64,000 bases of DNA from Streptomyces sp. ML-6 (lineage in GTDB: Bacteria; Actinomycetota; Actinomycetes; Streptomycetales; Streptomycetaceae), in the NCBI RefSeq assembly GCF_030116705.1, contig NZ_JAOTIK010000001.1, positions 5,360,501 through 5,424,500 on the forward strand. The letters run 5' to 3'. The position numbers and the translations under genes are program-made. Under the pieces are notes generated by a model. That model was given only the letters and a program-made list of their open reading frames with translations. It had not been told where the DNA came from and did not search any database. Below, one piece after another: positions 27,442 through 36,522 of this stretch. Numbering within the stretch: position 1 is the stretch's first letter; every line of letters starts with the position of its first letter.

Positions 27442-27531
27442 CACACAACGACGCGGGGTGGAGCAGCTCGGTAGCTCGCTGGGCTCATAACCCAGAGGTC
27501 GCAGGTTCAAATCCTGTCCCCGCTACTGAAA
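27442..27531 (+). repeat. 90-bp direct repeat, copy 1 (initiator tRNA region)
   Basis: Identical to 30227-30316. It covers the tRNA, the ten bases before it (CACACAACGA) and six after it (CTGAAA). Confidence 0.97.
27452..27525 (+). tRNA. tRNA-Met (CAT), initiator type
   Basis: Cloverleaf with anticodon CAT at 27486-27488, T-loop GGTTCAAATCC and discriminator A. The acceptor stem CGCGGGG/CCCCGCT leaves position 1 unpaired (C opposite T), and the anticodon stem has three consecutive G-C pairs (GGG/CCC). Both are marks of initiator tRNA. CCA is not encoded. A terminator follows. Confidence 0.95.
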
Positions 27532-27535
27532 GACG

Positions 27536-27568
27536 AAGGCCCGGATCCTTTCGAGGATCCGGGCCTTT
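27536..27568 (+). terminator. Terminator after tRNA-fMet copy 1
   Basis: AAGGCCCGGATCC and GGATCCGGGCCTT pair around TTTCGA, followed by TGT. Confidence 0.85.
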
Positions 27569-27739
27569 GTCGTGCCATGACGAGATTTCTTGTGCGAAGC
27601 GCGTGAAGGGCGGTTCGCAGGGCACGAGTTGAGCCCGGACGTGTTTGACTTGTCTCTCTGTGGGCATGTCGACAAAACGCTGAAGTGACCTCACTGGCCG
27701 CGATATACCGGGTGTACGCGGGTTACAGGTGGTGTGACG

Positions 27740-29884
27740 ATGGTATTTATGGGGGACAGGGCAACTCTGTTGGAGACAGGGCGGTTTGTGCAGCGCCGCG
27801 TTCATCGGCCGGATAGCAAGGCAAATGCGGCTTTTGGCGGTGATGCCGCAGTAAAGAGTGAGACCACCGACACACCTGAGACACCCGAGACGCTTGAAAC
27901 GCCTGAGATCATCAGGACGACCGAGACCGCCGAGACTGCGGGGTGTGCCGCGACCGCCGAGAGCACGGAGTTCACAGAGAACACGGGAAGCGCCCGCATC
28001 GGCAGGAGCGCCGAGGCTCGCGGGGCCTCCGGGACGACCGGGACGACCGGCGGTGTTGAGAGCCCGGAGAGCGCCGAGAGCGAGGCCCGCTACCGACGCG
28101 CCGCCGACGCCGGGAACACCGCGTCGATGAGCGTCCTCGGCGCGCTGCTGCTGCGCCGCGGCGACCTGGACGGCGCCGAACCCTACCTGCGCGGCGCCAC
28201 CGCGGACGGCGACCGGGCCGCGGCCAACAACCTGGGCGTCCTGCTCCACCAGCGCGGATACCCCGACGAAGCGGCCGGCTGGTGGCGCGTCGCCGCCGTC
28301 GCGGGTTCCGCGGCCGCCGCACACGCCCTCGGCCGTCACTACCGCGAGCGCGGCGACGAGCCCGGCGCCGAGTACTGGCTGCGGCAGTCCGCCGAGCAGG
28401 GCCACGCGCTGGGCGCGTACGCCCTCGCCGACCTGCTGGAACACCGCAGCGACGTCGGCGCGGAACGCTGGCTGCGCGCCGCCGCGGAACAGGGGCACCG
28501 GGAAGCCGCGTACCGTCTCGCGCGGATGCTGGACCGCAGCGCCGCGGACGACCCGCACGACGCCTTCGGACGGCCGGGCTCCGGCCCCGGCGGGAGGGGC
28601 GCCGACCGGCCGGACGTCCTCGACCGCATCATGGCGCGCAGGGACGACGGCCCGGTGGCGGGCCCGGCGACCGGCCGCGTGGGCGAGGCCGAGCAGTGGT
28701 ACCGGCAGGCCGCCGCGCGGGGGCACCAGCGCGCCGCCCTGCACCTCGGCGCCATCCTCGAACAGCGCGGCGAGCCCAAGGAGGCCGGCCGCTGGTACCT
28801 CATCTCCGCGAAGGCCGGTGAGGCGCGGGCCGCCTGCGCGCTCGGCTTCCTGCTGCGTGACGCGGGTGACGAGGAGAGCGCCGCCGTGTGGTGGCTGCGC
28901 GCGGCGCAGGACGGCGACGGCAACGCGGCCAACGCCCTGGGCGCGCTGCACGCCGCCCGCGGCGAGCAGCAGACCGCCGAACGCTGGTACCGCGCCGCGA
29001 TGGACGCGGGCGACGTCAACGGCGCCTACAACCTCGGGCTGCTCTGCGCGGCGCAGGACCGTACCGCGCAGGCCGAGCAGTGGTACCGCCGCGCCGCGTA
29101 CGCGGGCCACCGCGAGGCCGCCAACGCGCTGGCCGTGCTCCTGCTCCAGGCCGGTGACGCGACCGGCGCCGAGCCCTGGTTCTCCAAGGCGGCCGAGGCG
29201 GGCAGCGTGGACGCGGCGTTCAACCTCGGCATCCTGTACGCCGGGCGCGACGAGGACCGTGCCGCCCTGGTCTGGTACGAGCGGGCGGCGGCGGCCGGGC
29301 ACACCGAGGCCGCGCTCCAGGTTGGCATGGCCCTGCTGCACCAGGGCGAGGAGCAGGAGGCCGAACGCCATCTGCGCTGCGCGGCCGGCGGCGGCAGCGC
29401 CGAGGCCGCCTTCCGGCTGGCCGGGGTGCTGGACTCGCGCCGGCCGCCCCCGGGCCCTCCCGCGCTGGGCGAGCCGATGCCGGAGAAGACCGAGTGCGAG
29501 GAGTGGTACGAGCGGGCCGCCGAGCAGGGGCACCGCCGTGCCCAGGTGCGGGTCGGGATGCTCGCGGCCGCCCGCGGCGACGTGGACAGCGCCGCCCGCT
29601 GGTACCGCGAGGCCGCCGAGGCGGGCAGTCGCAACGGCGCCTTCAACCTGGGGCTGCTGCTCGCCCGCGAGGGCAGCGAGCGGGAGGCCGCGCTGTGGTG
29701 GAGCCGCGCCGCGAACGACGGGCACGGTCGGGCCGCCCTGCGGCTGGCCCTGCTGGCCGCCCGTCGCGGTGAGCTCACCGAGGGGCGGCGCTGGTGCGCG
29801 CGGGCCGTCGAGCTGGGCCCGGCGGAGGTCGCCGAACGGGCCGCCCGGCTGAGTGAGGCACTCCACCAGGAGCTGACCGCGTAG
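27740..29884 (+). CDS. SEL1-like TPR repeat protein
   Basis: 714 residues. The first 110 are low complexity and Thr/Glu-rich (TPETPETLETPE, ETAETAG), likely disordered. The rest consists of about 14-15 SEL1/TPR-like helical repeats of 36 residues, each with an AxxxLGxLLxxxGDxxxAExWYRxAAxxG pattern (for example NNLGVLLHQRG, AYNLGLLCAAQDRTAQAEQWYRRAA). Such solenoids are protein-interaction scaffolds. There is no signal peptide and no membrane helix. ATG at 27740 has GGTGG eight bases before; GTG at 27734 and ATG at 27749 are in frame. The gene lies alone between two identical tRNA genes. Partner unknown. Confidence 0.85.
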   Translation: MVFMGDRATLLETGRFVQRRVHRPDSKANAAFGGDAAVKSETTDTPETPETLETPEIIRTTETAETAGCAATAESTEFTENTGSARIGRSAEARGASGTTGTTGGVESPESAESEARYRRAADAGNTASMSVLGALLLRRGDLDGAEPYLRGATADGDRAAANNLGVLLHQRGYPDEAAGWWRVAAVAGSAAAAHALGRHYRERGDEPGAEYWLRQSAEQGHALGAYALADLLEHRSDVGAERWLRAAAEQGHREAAYRLARMLDRSAADDPHDAFGRPGSGPGGRGADRPDVLDRIMARRDDGPVAGPATGRVGEAEQWYRQAAARGHQRAALHLGAILEQRGEPKEAGRWYLISAKAGEARAACALGFLLRDAGDEESAAVWWLRAAQDGDGNAANALGALHAARGEQQTAERWYRAAMDAGDVNGAYNLGLLCAAQDRTAQAEQWYRRAAYAGHREAANALAVLLLQAGDATGAEPWFSKAAEAGSVDAAFNLGILYAGRDEDRAALVWYERAAAAGHTEAALQVGMALLHQGEEQEAERHLRCAAGGGSAEAAFRLAGVLDSRRPPPGPPALGEPMPEKTECEEWYERAAEQGHRRAQVRVGMLAAARGDVDSAARWYREAAEAGSRNGAFNLGLLLAREGSEREAALWWSRAANDGHGRAALRLALLAARRGELTEGRRWCARAVELGPAEVAERAARLSEALHQELTA

Positions 29885-30236
29885 GCGGGGCGGGTGGACG
29901 GGGCGGACGGGGCCGGGGTGACGAGGCACCGCCCGCACCGCCCCTGAAAGGGAAGGCGAGGCACCGCCCGCGCGCCGAACGGCGAGGTATGCCTGCGCCG
30001 TCCTTGCGTTGCCCCCGGGCTGTGCGGCGGCGCCGCCCCCGTCGGTCCGGCCCGGCCTGCGTACCCTCCCCGGCCCGGCCTGCGTGCCGCGTCCCCGGAC
30101 TGCCCCGCCCCGTTCCGGACCCTCCGCGTGCGAGGCGCGACCGGGGTGAGGGCTCCGGATCCGTGCCGTCCCTGCTGGGGGGCTATATCGATTTGCACTG
30201 GTCCGGAGAGGTGACGTAGTGTTGTGCACACAACGA
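29885..30236. other. 352-bp gene-free region before the second initiator tRNA
   Basis: GC-rich, with CCGGCCCGGCCTGCGT present twice (about 30047-30088) and GGCGAGGCACCGCCCGC-like repeats near 29920-29970. No ribosome site or conserved ORF is seen. AT-richer DNA at 30183-30233 probably holds the tRNA promoter. Confidence 0.7.
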
Positions 30237-30316
30237 CGCGGGGTGGAGCAGCTCGGTAGCTCGCTGGGCTCATAACCCAGAGGTCGCAGGTTCAAATCCT
30301 GTCCCCGCTACTGAAA
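30227..30316 (+). repeat. 90-bp direct repeat, copy 2
   Basis: Identical to 27442-27531, same orientation, 2785 bases downstream. Recombination between the copies would remove the SEL1 gene and one tRNA. Confidence 0.97.
30237..30310 (+). tRNA. tRNA-Met (CAT), initiator type, second copy
   Basis: Base-for-base identical to the first copy, anticodon CAT at 30271-30273, with the same unpaired 1-72 position and three G-C pairs in the anticodon stem. Followed by its own terminator. Confidence 0.95.
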
Positions 30317-30318
30317 AC

Positions 30319-30351
30319 AGAGGGCCGGATCCTTCAGGGATCCGGCCCTCT
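30319..30351 (+). terminator. Terminator after tRNA-fMet copy 2
   Basis: AGAGGGCCGGATCC and GGATCCGGCCCTCT pair around TTCAG. It shares the GGATCC core with the copy-1 terminator but differs in sequence. Confidence 0.82.
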
Positions 30352-30480
30352 GTGCATGCCGGGGCCCGGTCCGGGAGTCCACGGGGCACCCCCGTGGACG
30401 GGAAATCGCAGACGGGGAAGTGGCGGACGGGGGAAGCCCCGTGCCGCGATCGCCGGCCGGCCGGGCCGACTCGGGTCGGC

Positions 30481-30900
30481 TCAGGCCGTCGCGGCGCAGT
30501 TCGGGCAGATGCCCCGGTAGGTCACCTCGACGTCGGAGACCGTGAAGCCGAAGCGCTCCTCGTGAGGCAGGTCCGCCATCGGGTCGCCGACCGGGTGCAC
30601 GTCGCGGATCGCGCCGCAGCTCGCGCAGACGAGGTGGTGGTGGGGGCGGTGCGCGTTCGGGTCGTAGCGCTTGGCGCGCCGGTCCGTGGAGACCTCGATG
30701 ACCTCGCCGAGCGTCACCATCTCGCCCAGGGTGTTGTAGACGGTGGCGCGGGAGATCTCGGGCAGCTTGGCGACGGCCCGCGCATGGACCTCGTCGGCCG
30801 TCAGGTGCACATGGTCCCCGTCGAGGACCTCGGCCACGACGCGCCGCTGTGCGGTCATGCGCCAGCCGCGTCCGCGGAGTCGTTCCAGCAGGTCACTCAT
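30481..30900 (-). CDS. catR: Fur-family peroxide regulator CatR (PerR-like)
   Basis: 139 residues, winged-helix Fur/PerR repressor. DNA-binding helix region RMTAQRRVVAEVL and EISRATVYNTLGEMV; metal-site motif HRPHHHLVCASCG with the HHH cluster, and a C-terminal CPNC pair that forms the structural zinc site with CxxC. Divergent from the catalase gene, with a dyad operator in the catalase promoter. In S. coelicolor CatR is the redox repressor of catA and of itself; that function is inferred here from family and position. Confidence 0.9.
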   Translation of the reverse strand: MSDLLERLRGRGWRMTAQRRVVAEVLDGDHVHLTADEVHARAVAKLPEISRATVYNTLGEMVTLGEVIEVSTDRRAKRYDPNAHRPHHHLVCASCGAIRDVHPVGDPMADLPHEERFGFTVSDVEVTYRGICPNCAATA

Positions 30901-30960
30901 GACGACAAGCCTAACAGTGGAGGGAGCGTGTCCCGAACGGGTGTTGATTTGGATGCTCGC

Positions 30961-30988
30961 TTGACTTGGACAATGTCCATTGTAGGAT
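30961..30988 (+). promoter_or_regulatory. catA promoter with embedded CatR operator
   Basis: -35 TTGACT (30961-30966) and -10 TAGGAT (30983-30988), 16-base spacer. The perfect dyad TGGACAATGTCCA fills 30967-30979, exactly between the two, so repressor binding would occlude RNA polymerase. Confidence 0.82.
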
Positions 30989-31061
30989 CGAGACCGGCAT
31001 ACGCCAAGGGACAGGCTGTGCAGGACATGACGAATGTGCAGGAACGACGCAGGAGGCGCAC

Positions 31062-32513
31062 GTGACGCAGGGACCGCTCACCACGGAGGCCGGCGCGCCG
31101 GTCGCCGACAACCAGAACAGCCAGACCGCGGGCGTCGGCGGTCCCGTCCTGGTGCAGGACCAGTCACTGCTGGAGAAGCTGGCGCACTTCAACCGCGAGC
31201 GCATTCCGGAGCGCGTCGTGCACGCCCGCGGCGCCGGTGCGTACGGCACGTTCACGCTGACCCGTGACGTCTCGCAGTGGACGCGGGCGAAGTTCCTCTC
31301 CGAGGTCGGCAAGCAGACCGAGACGTTCCTGCGCTTCTCCACCGTCGCGGGCAACCTCGGTGCGGCCGACGCGGTGCGCGACCCCCGCGGCTGGGCGCTG
31401 AAGTTCTACACCGAGGAGGGCAACTACGACCTCGTCGGCAACAACACCCCGGTGTTCTTCATCAAGGACGCCATCAAGTTCCCCGACTTCATCCACACCC
31501 AGAAGCGCGACCCGTACACCGGCTCGCAGGAGGCGGACAACGTCTGGGACTTCTGGGGTCTGTCCCCCGAGTCCACCCACCAGGTGACCTGGCTCTTCGG
31601 CGACCGAGGCATTCCCGCCAGCTACCGCCACATGAACGGCTACGGTTCCCACACCTTCCAGTGGAACAACGAGGCCGGCGAGGTCTTCTGGGTCAAGTAC
31701 CACTTCAAGACCGACCAGGGCATCAAGAACCTCACCTCGGAGGAGGCCGCCCTCCTCGCCGGTTCCGACCCGGACAGCCACCAGCGCGACCTGCGCGAGG
31801 CCATCGAGCGCGGCGACTTCCCGACCTGGACCGTGCAGGTCCAGATCATGCCGGCGGCCGAGGCGGCCACGTACCGCTTCAACCCGTTCGACCTCACCAA
31901 GGTGTGGCCGCACGAGGACTACCCGCCGATCGAGATCGGGAAGCTGGAGCTCAACCGCAACCCGGAGAACATCTTCGCCGAGGTCGAGCAGTCGATCTTC
32001 AGCCCCGCGCACTTCGTGCCGGGCATCGGCCCGTCCCCCGACAAGATGCTCCAGGGCCGTCTCTTCGCCTACGGCGACGCCCACCGCTACCGCGTCGGCA
32101 TCAACGCCGACCACCTGCCGGTGAATCGCCCGCACGCCACCGAGGCGCGCACCAACAGCCGTGACGGCTACCTGTACGACGGCCGCCACAAGGGCGCGAA
32201 GAACTACGAGCCGAACAGCTTCGGCGGCCCGGCGCAGACGGACCGCCCGCTGTGGGGGCCCACCACCGTCAACGGCGAGGTCGGCACGCACGCGGCCCCG
32301 AGCCACGCCGAGGACGACGACTTCGTGCAGGCCGGAAACCTCTACCGGCTCTTCTCCGAGGACGAGAAGGTGCGGCTGATCGACAACCTCGCCGGGTTCA
32401 TCGCCAAGGTGTCGCGCGACGACATCATCGAGCGCGCGATCAACAACTTCCGCCAGGCGGACGGCGACTTCGGCAAGCGTCTGGAGGCCGCGGTCCAGGC
32501 CCTGCGCGGCTGA
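31062..32513 (+). CDS. catA: Monofunctional heme catalase CatA
   Basis: 483 residues, clade 3 small-subunit catalase that removes hydrogen peroxide. Catalytic His and Asn regions are seen as [12 protein letters not shown] (about residue 55) and [33 protein letters not shown] is the classical signature, and the proximal heme Tyr lies in [14 protein letters not shown] (about 340). AGGAGG stands five bases before the GTG. Expressed from a CatR-controlled promoter, with a leader of about 65 bases. A bidirectional hairpin ends it. Confidence 0.95.
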   Translation: MTQGPLTTEAGAPVADNQNSQTAGVGGPVLVQDQSLLEKLAHFNRERIPERVVHARGAGAYGTFTLTRDVSQWTRAKFLSEVGKQTETFLRFSTVAGNLGAADAVRDPRGWALKFYTEEGNYDLVGNNTPVFFIKDAIKFPDFIHTQKRDPYTGSQEADNVWDFWGLSPESTHQVTWLFGDRGIPASYRHMNGYGSHTFQWNNEAGEVFWVKYHFKTDQGIKNLTSEEAALLAGSDPDSHQRDLREAIERGDFPTWTVQVQIMPAAEAATYRFNPFDLTKVWPHEDYPPIEIGKLELNRNPENIFAEVEQSIFSPAHFVPGIGPSPDKMLQGRLFAYGDAHRYRVGINADHLPVNRPHATEARTNSRDGYLYDGRHKGAKNYEPNSFGGPAQTDRPLWGPTTVNGEVGTHAAPSHAEDDDFVQAGNLYRLFSEDEKVRLIDNLAGFIAKVSRDDIIERAINNFRQADGDFGKRLEAAVQALRG

Positions 32514-32533
32514 CCCGGACGCCTGTCGTCGGC

Positions 32534-32570
32534 GGTGGGCCGGTCCCCCTTCCCTGGGGACCGGCCCACC
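32534..32570. terminator. Hairpin after catA
   Basis: GGTGGGCCGGTCCCC pairs perfectly with GGGGACCGGCCCACC (7-base loop), between converging catA and the CBS gene. Confidence 0.85.
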
Positions 32571-32586
32571 GGTCGTTCCAGGGCTC

Positions 32587-32991
32587 TCAGCCGATCAGCT
32601 CCGCGTGGCGGCGGCGCCTGGTGGGCGTCCAGCAGCGCAGGATGTCGCGGACGGAGACGATGCCCACCGGCCCGTGGTCGTCCAGCACGATCAGATGGCG
32701 GAACCCCCCGTGCGTCATGGCCTCCGCGGCCTCCTCCAGGGTCCAGGTGGGGGCGGCGAAGACCACGTCGGTGGTGGTGTGGGTGGCGACGGTCTCGACG
32801 TCGGGATCCTGGCCCCAGCCGATCGCGTCGAGTATGTCGCGTTCGGTGAGGATGCCGAGCCCGCTGGTGTCCTGGTCGAGGACGACCGCGGCCCCGACGC
32901 GACGGACCGACATCAGCCGCGCCGCCTGACGGAGCGTGTGGGCGGGGCCGATGGTGAGGACCAGAGTGCTCATGGCGTCACGGACGAGCAT
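32587..32991 (-). CDS. Two-CBS-domain protein
   Basis: 134 residues made almost only of two CBS domains (VRDAMSTLVLTIGPAHTLRQAA to DILDAIGW, and VATHTTTDVVFAAPTWTLEEAAEAM to VSVRDILRCW). CBS pairs bind adenine nucleotides and act as energy or redox sensors. There is no catalytic partner domain, so it may be a stand-alone regulator. ATG 32991 is preferred; an in-frame GTG at 33003 overlaps the ribosome site. It converges on catA. Target unknown. Confidence 0.85.
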   Translation of the reverse strand: MLVRDAMSTLVLTIGPAHTLRQAARLMSVRRVGAAVVLDQDTSGLGILTERDILDAIGWGQDPDVETVATHTTTDVVFAAPTWTLEEAAEAMTHGGFRHLIVLDDHGPVGIVSVRDILRCWTPTRRRRHAELIG

Positions 32992-33269
32992 GAAGGGAGC
33001 CACCTCCTTGTCGGAACGACCACACGGATCGGTTCACAAATGCACAAGTGGGGGGAATCCCAGAATCGCACCGATGCGGGGGACCGGCAAGGCGCGAAGC
33101 CGCCCCGGAGTGCGCACACGGGGGCGCGTGACGCCGTCCCGGACCGCCCCCGGTCGGCCGGGGCGGGCCCTTGAGGCGGTCCGGGTGGCGGATGCCCCCC
33201 GTGCGCGCCCCGGGCGGTACGGGGCGAGCGGGGCGCGAGGGCGGGCCCGGGATCGGGCCCGGTCCCGGG

Positions 33270-34070
33270 TCAGTAGCGCTGGTTCAGATAGCCCAGCAGT
33301 TCGTGGTGGAGCAGGCCGTTGGAGGCTGCGGCGTTGCCGCCGCCCGGGCCGGAGACCCCGTCCAGGCTGGTGAAACTCCCGCCCGCCTCCTGGACGACGA
33401 TCGCGTTGGCGGCCATGTCCCAGAGCGAGAGCTCCGGCTCCGCGCAGATGTCCACCGAGCCCTCGGCAACCATCATGTACGGCCAGAAGTCGCCGTACCC
33501 GCGGGTGCGCCAGCAGGCCCGGGTCAGATCCAGGAACCCCTCGAGCCGGCCCTGCTCCTCCCAGCCGCTCAGCGATGCGTACGCGAACGAGGCGTCCGCG
33601 ATCCGCTCGACCTTCGACACCTGGAGCCGGGTCGCGGAGGTCAGACTGCGGCCGGTGAACGCCCCGGCCCCCTTCGCCGCCCACCAGCGCCGGTTCAGCG
33701 CCGGGGCCGACACCACGCCGACGACCGGCTGGAAACCCTCCTCCCCGGCCTCCATCAGCGAGATCAGCGTCGCCCAGACGGGCACGCCGCGCACGTAGTT
33801 CTTGGTGCCGTCGATCGGGTCGATCACCCAGCGCCGCGGACCGGTGCCCTCGATGCCGAACTCCTCGCCCAGGATCGCGTCACGCGGGCGCGCCCGCTGG
33901 AGATGGCCCCGGATCAGCTCCTCGGCGGCCTTGTCGGCCTCGCTCACCGGCGTCATGTCCGGCTTGGTCTCGACCTTGAGGTCCAGGGCCTTGAACCGCT
34001 CCATCGTCGCCGCGTCGGCGGCGTCCGCCAGTACATGGGCAAGGCGCAGATCATCGTGGTAATCGGGCAT
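33270..34070 (-). CDS. hisN: Histidinol-phosphatase HisN (inositol-monophosphatase fold)
   Basis: 266 residues. IMP-family metal motifs: ILGEEFG (about residue 68), [15 protein letters not shown] (about 80-94) and [19 protein letters not shown] (about 218). In Streptomyces and Corynebacterium this subfamily supplies the histidinol-phosphate phosphatase step of histidine synthesis. It is solitary here, away from the his operon, as is usual. ATG chosen because the frame before it lacks conservation features. Confidence 0.88.
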   Translation of the reverse strand: MPDYHDDLRLAHVLADAADAATMERFKALDLKVETKPDMTPVSEADKAAEELIRGHLQRARPRDAILGEEFGIEGTGPRRWVIDPIDGTKNYVRGVPVWATLISLMEAGEEGFQPVVGVVSAPALNRRWWAAKGAGAFTGRSLTSATRLQVSKVERIADASFAYASLSGWEEQGRLEGFLDLTRACWRTRGYGDFWPYMMVAEGSVDICAEPELSLWDMAANAIVVQEAGGSFTSLDGVSGPGGGNAAASNGLLHHELLGYLNQRY

Positions 34071-34189
34071 GTCGTCACAGTATCGACCGCGGGTGAACGG
34101 GACCACATGACCCCGGCCCCGCACGGGTCATTGACACTTCCCCAAGGTGCCCCAACGCTGGGACGGAGCCCTCGGCGCGGGAGGCGACG

Positions 34190-34876
34190 ATGCCCACAGC
34201 GCGGGAAGCACTGCTGGACGCCGCCCTCTCGGCGCTGGCGACCCGGCCCTGGACGGCGGTGCGCATGGTCGACGTGGCAGCCGCCGCCGGCGTCTCCCGG
34301 CAGACCCTCCACAACGAGTTCGGCGGCAAGGACGGCCTGGCCCGCGCCCTGCTCCGGGACGCCGCAGACGGCTATCTGGCCGGGGTGGAGCGGGCCCTGG
34401 CCTCGGACGGCGGCGCGACGGAGAAGCTGACCGCCACCGCTGTCTGGACCGTCCGGGTCGTACGCGCGAACGCCCTGGTCAGAGGGGTGCTGACGGGGTG
34501 CTGGAGCGAGCGGGCACCCCGCCCCGTGCGCTGCGGCACTCCGCCCGTCTCGTCGGTGCCCGCCCAACGGCGCGCCGATGCCGGGACGCCACCGCCCGCG
34601 GAGCTGCTCCGCCTGGCCAGGGAACGCGCGGCGGCCGTCCTCGGAGCCTTCGGCCCGGACCCGTCCGCGCAACGGCCACCGACCGACCCGACGGCGCAAC
34701 GTTCGCCGCACGACCCGGCGGTGCTCGCCCCGCGCTGCGAGATCGTGCTCAGACTGGCCCTGAGCTACGCGCTGGTGCCGGCGCGGCCCGGAACGGGGCG
34801 GGGGCCGGTCCCACTGGTGCGCCATGTGCTGGAGGGGCGCCCGGTCCGCTCGTCCGAGCCGCGCTCCCGCAGGTGA
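34190..34876 (+). CDS. TetR-family transcriptional regulator
   Basis: 228 residues. N-terminal HTH: AREALLDAALSALATRPWTAVRMVDVAAAAGVSRQTLHNEFGGKDGL (residues 4-50). The ligand-binding domain is poorly conserved, with a long Pro/Arg-rich insertion (about 115-180). GGGAGGCGACG precedes the ATG. It diverges from hisN and converges on the Gdx-type transporter gene 15 bases away. Its target and ligand are unknown; the neighbouring transporter is a possible target. Confidence 0.85.
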   Translation: MPTAREALLDAALSALATRPWTAVRMVDVAAAAGVSRQTLHNEFGGKDGLARALLRDAADGYLAGVERALASDGGATEKLTATAVWTVRVVRANALVRGVLTGCWSERAPRPVRCGTPPVSSVPAQRRADAGTPPPAELLRLARERAAAVLGAFGPDPSAQRPPTDPTAQRSPHDPAVLAPRCEIVLRLALSYALVPARPGTGRGPVPLVRHVLEGRPVRSSEPRSRR

Positions 34877-34891
34877 CCGGTGCGGCGCCGG

Positions 34892-35215
34892 TCAGTGGGC
34901 CGAGCCCGAGAGCTGGAGGCCGATCACCCCGAGGATGACCAGGCTGATGGAGACCAGCTTGAGGGTGGAGACCACGTCGTCGAGGAAGACCATGCCGTAG
35001 ATCGCGGTGCCCGCCGCGCCGATGCCGGTCCACACGGCGTAGGCGGGCCCCACGTCGAGCTTCTTCAGCGACAGCGTCAGCAGACCGAAGCTGCCGAGGG
35101 CGAAGACGGCGAACGCGATGGTCGGCCAGAGCCGGGTGAAGCCGTGCGAGAGTTTCAGGCAGACGGCGAAACCGGTCTCCAGAAGTCCTGCGACCACGAC
35201 CAGCAGCCACGCCAT
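34892..35215 (-). CDS. gdx: Small multidrug resistance (SMR) transporter, Gdx/SugE type
   Basis: 107 residues with four membrane helices. The essential Glu is in GLLETGFAVCLKLSHGF (Glu13), and the VGPAYAVWTGIGAAGTAIYG motif and VSTLKLVSISLVILGVIGL are typical. The SugE/Gdx subgroup exports guanidinium and some cationic compounds. GGGAGGGCACTGACG precedes the ATG. I looked for a guanidine riboswitch upstream and do not see one. AT-richer TAAGTGCATAAT (about 35261-35272, minus strand) may be the promoter. Confidence 0.88.
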   Translation of the reverse strand: MAWLLVVVAGLLETGFAVCLKLSHGFTRLWPTIAFAVFALGSFGLLTLSLKKLDVGPAYAVWTGIGAAGTAIYGMVFLDDVVSTLKLVSISLVILGVIGLQLSGSAH

Positions 35216-35502
35216 CGTCAGTGCCCTCCCACGTCGGTGACCGCCTTGCCAGGCTCGGTGTGATTATGCACTTACCGGCGGCGGCGGCTCGCAAACGTGC
35301 CCGGCCCCCGACGCGTCGCCCGGTCGCCGAGGCGCCGCCCGGCGCCGCCCGGCGCCGAACGACCGCCGACGGAGCGTTCGGTGGCGAGCGGTGGCCGTGC
35401 GTCGTCCGCAGGGAACGGCCGCCGCCGCGGCCCCGGCACGCGTGGTCCCGCGGCGAGCGGTGGCCGACGCCCTCGTCCCGCGACGTGCGGCCGGTCGCCG
35501 GG
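35216..35502. other. Gene-free region between gdx and rsgA
   Basis: 287 bp, GC-rich, with repeated GGCGCCGCCC and GAGCGGTGGCCG words; no supported gene. Confidence 0.65.
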
Positions 35503-36519
35503 TCAGTCGCCCTCGCGCCGCTCGCGGGTGGACAGCAGCCGGCGCAGCGAGTCGAGCCGGGCCGGGTCGGCGTGGCCGTCCGCCACCCAGGCGTCCAGGG
35601 CGCATTCCGGTTGCCGGCTGTCGTGGGTGCAGCCGCGCGGGCACTCCTCGGCGCCGGGCTCCAGGTCCGGGAACGCGTGGATCACCCGGGACGGGTCGAT
35701 GTGGTTGAGCCCGAAGGAGCGCACCCCGGGGGTGTCGATCACCCAGCCGCGACCGCCGGACAGCGGCAGCGCGAGCGCCGACGTGGTGGTGTGCCGGCCG
35801 CGGCCCGTGACCGCGTTGACCACCCCGGTCGTGCGCCGCCGGTCCTTCGGCACGAGGGCGTTGACCAGCGTGGTCTTCCCGACGCCGGAGTGCCCGACGA
35901 AGGCGGTGACCCGGTCCTGGAGCTGCTCGCGGACCCGCTCGGCCGCGTCGCCGCTCTCCAGCTCCTCGCGGCTGGTGACGACGAACGGGACGCCCAGCGG
36001 GGTGTACGCCTCCAGCAGCTTGTCCGGGGAGGCCAGGTCCGACTTGGTGAGCACCAGGAGCGGGGAGAGGCCGCCGTCGTACGCGGCGACCAGACAGCGG
36101 TCGATCATCCGCGGCCGGGGTTCCGGATCGGCCAGCGCCGTGACGATCGCCAGCTGGTCGGCGTTGGCGACGACCACCCGCTCGTACGGATCGTCGTCGT
36201 CCGCGGTCCGGCGCAGCACCGAGCGGCGCTCACCGATGCGGACGATGCGGGCGAGGGTGTCCTTGTCGCCGGAGAGGTCCCCGACGATCGAGACGGTGTC
36301 GCCCACCACGGCGGCCTTCCGGCCCAGCTCGCGGGCCTTCATCGCCACGACCGTACGGCCGTCGACGAGACAGGTGAGACGGCCGCGGTCGACGGTGAGG
36401 ACCATGCCGTCCTCGGCGTCCTCGTGCTTGGGACGGATGTGGGTACGGGGCCGGTTGCCCTTGCGGTTGGGGCGGATCCGGACGTCGTCCTCGTCGGGGT
36501 TCTTGCCGTAACGGCGCAT
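35503..36519 (-). CDS. rsgA: Ribosome small-subunit-dependent GTPase RsgA
   Basis: 338 residues. Circularly permuted GTPase: VTALADPEPRPRMIDR (G5-like region), LLVLTKSDLA (G4), GHSGVGKTTLVNAL (G1/P-loop, about residue 199), GRHTTTSA (G2), and WVIDTPGVRSFG (G3). The zinc-binding end is ECPRGCTHDSRQPECAL. N-terminal OB fold. It assists late 30S subunit maturation. It starts 3 bases after the aroA stop and is in the same transcript. Confidence 0.94.
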   Translation of the reverse strand: MRRYGKNPDEDDVRIRPNRKGNRPRTHIRPKHEDAEDGMVLTVDRGRLTCLVDGRTVVAMKARELGRKAAVVGDTVSIVGDLSGDKDTLARIVRIGERRSVLRRTADDDDPYERVVVANADQLAIVTALADPEPRPRMIDRCLVAAYDGGLSPLLVLTKSDLASPDKLLEAYTPLGVPFVVTSREELESGDAAERVREQLQDRVTAFVGHSGVGKTTLVNALVPKDRRRTTGVVNAVTGRGRHTTTSALALPLSGGRGWVIDTPGVRSFGLNHIDPSRVIHAFPDLEPGAEECPRGCTHDSRQPECALDAWVADGHADPARLDSLRRLLSTRERREGD

Positions 36520-36522
36520 CTC

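Noticed and set aside
24370..27510. 1046-codon minus-strand open frame opposite UPF0182
   Set aside because: Low-complexity Val/Arg/Gly product reading through the tRNA; the plus-strand UPF0182 protein is convincing.
27452..30310. Integrated element between tRNA genes
   Set aside because: No integrase, no partial tRNA 3' copy; both tRNAs are whole and the gene between has normal composition.
34892..35300. Guanidine riboswitch before the gdx gene
   Set aside because: No ACGR-loop hairpin pair and no conserved guanidine-I or -III core seen upstream on the minus strand.
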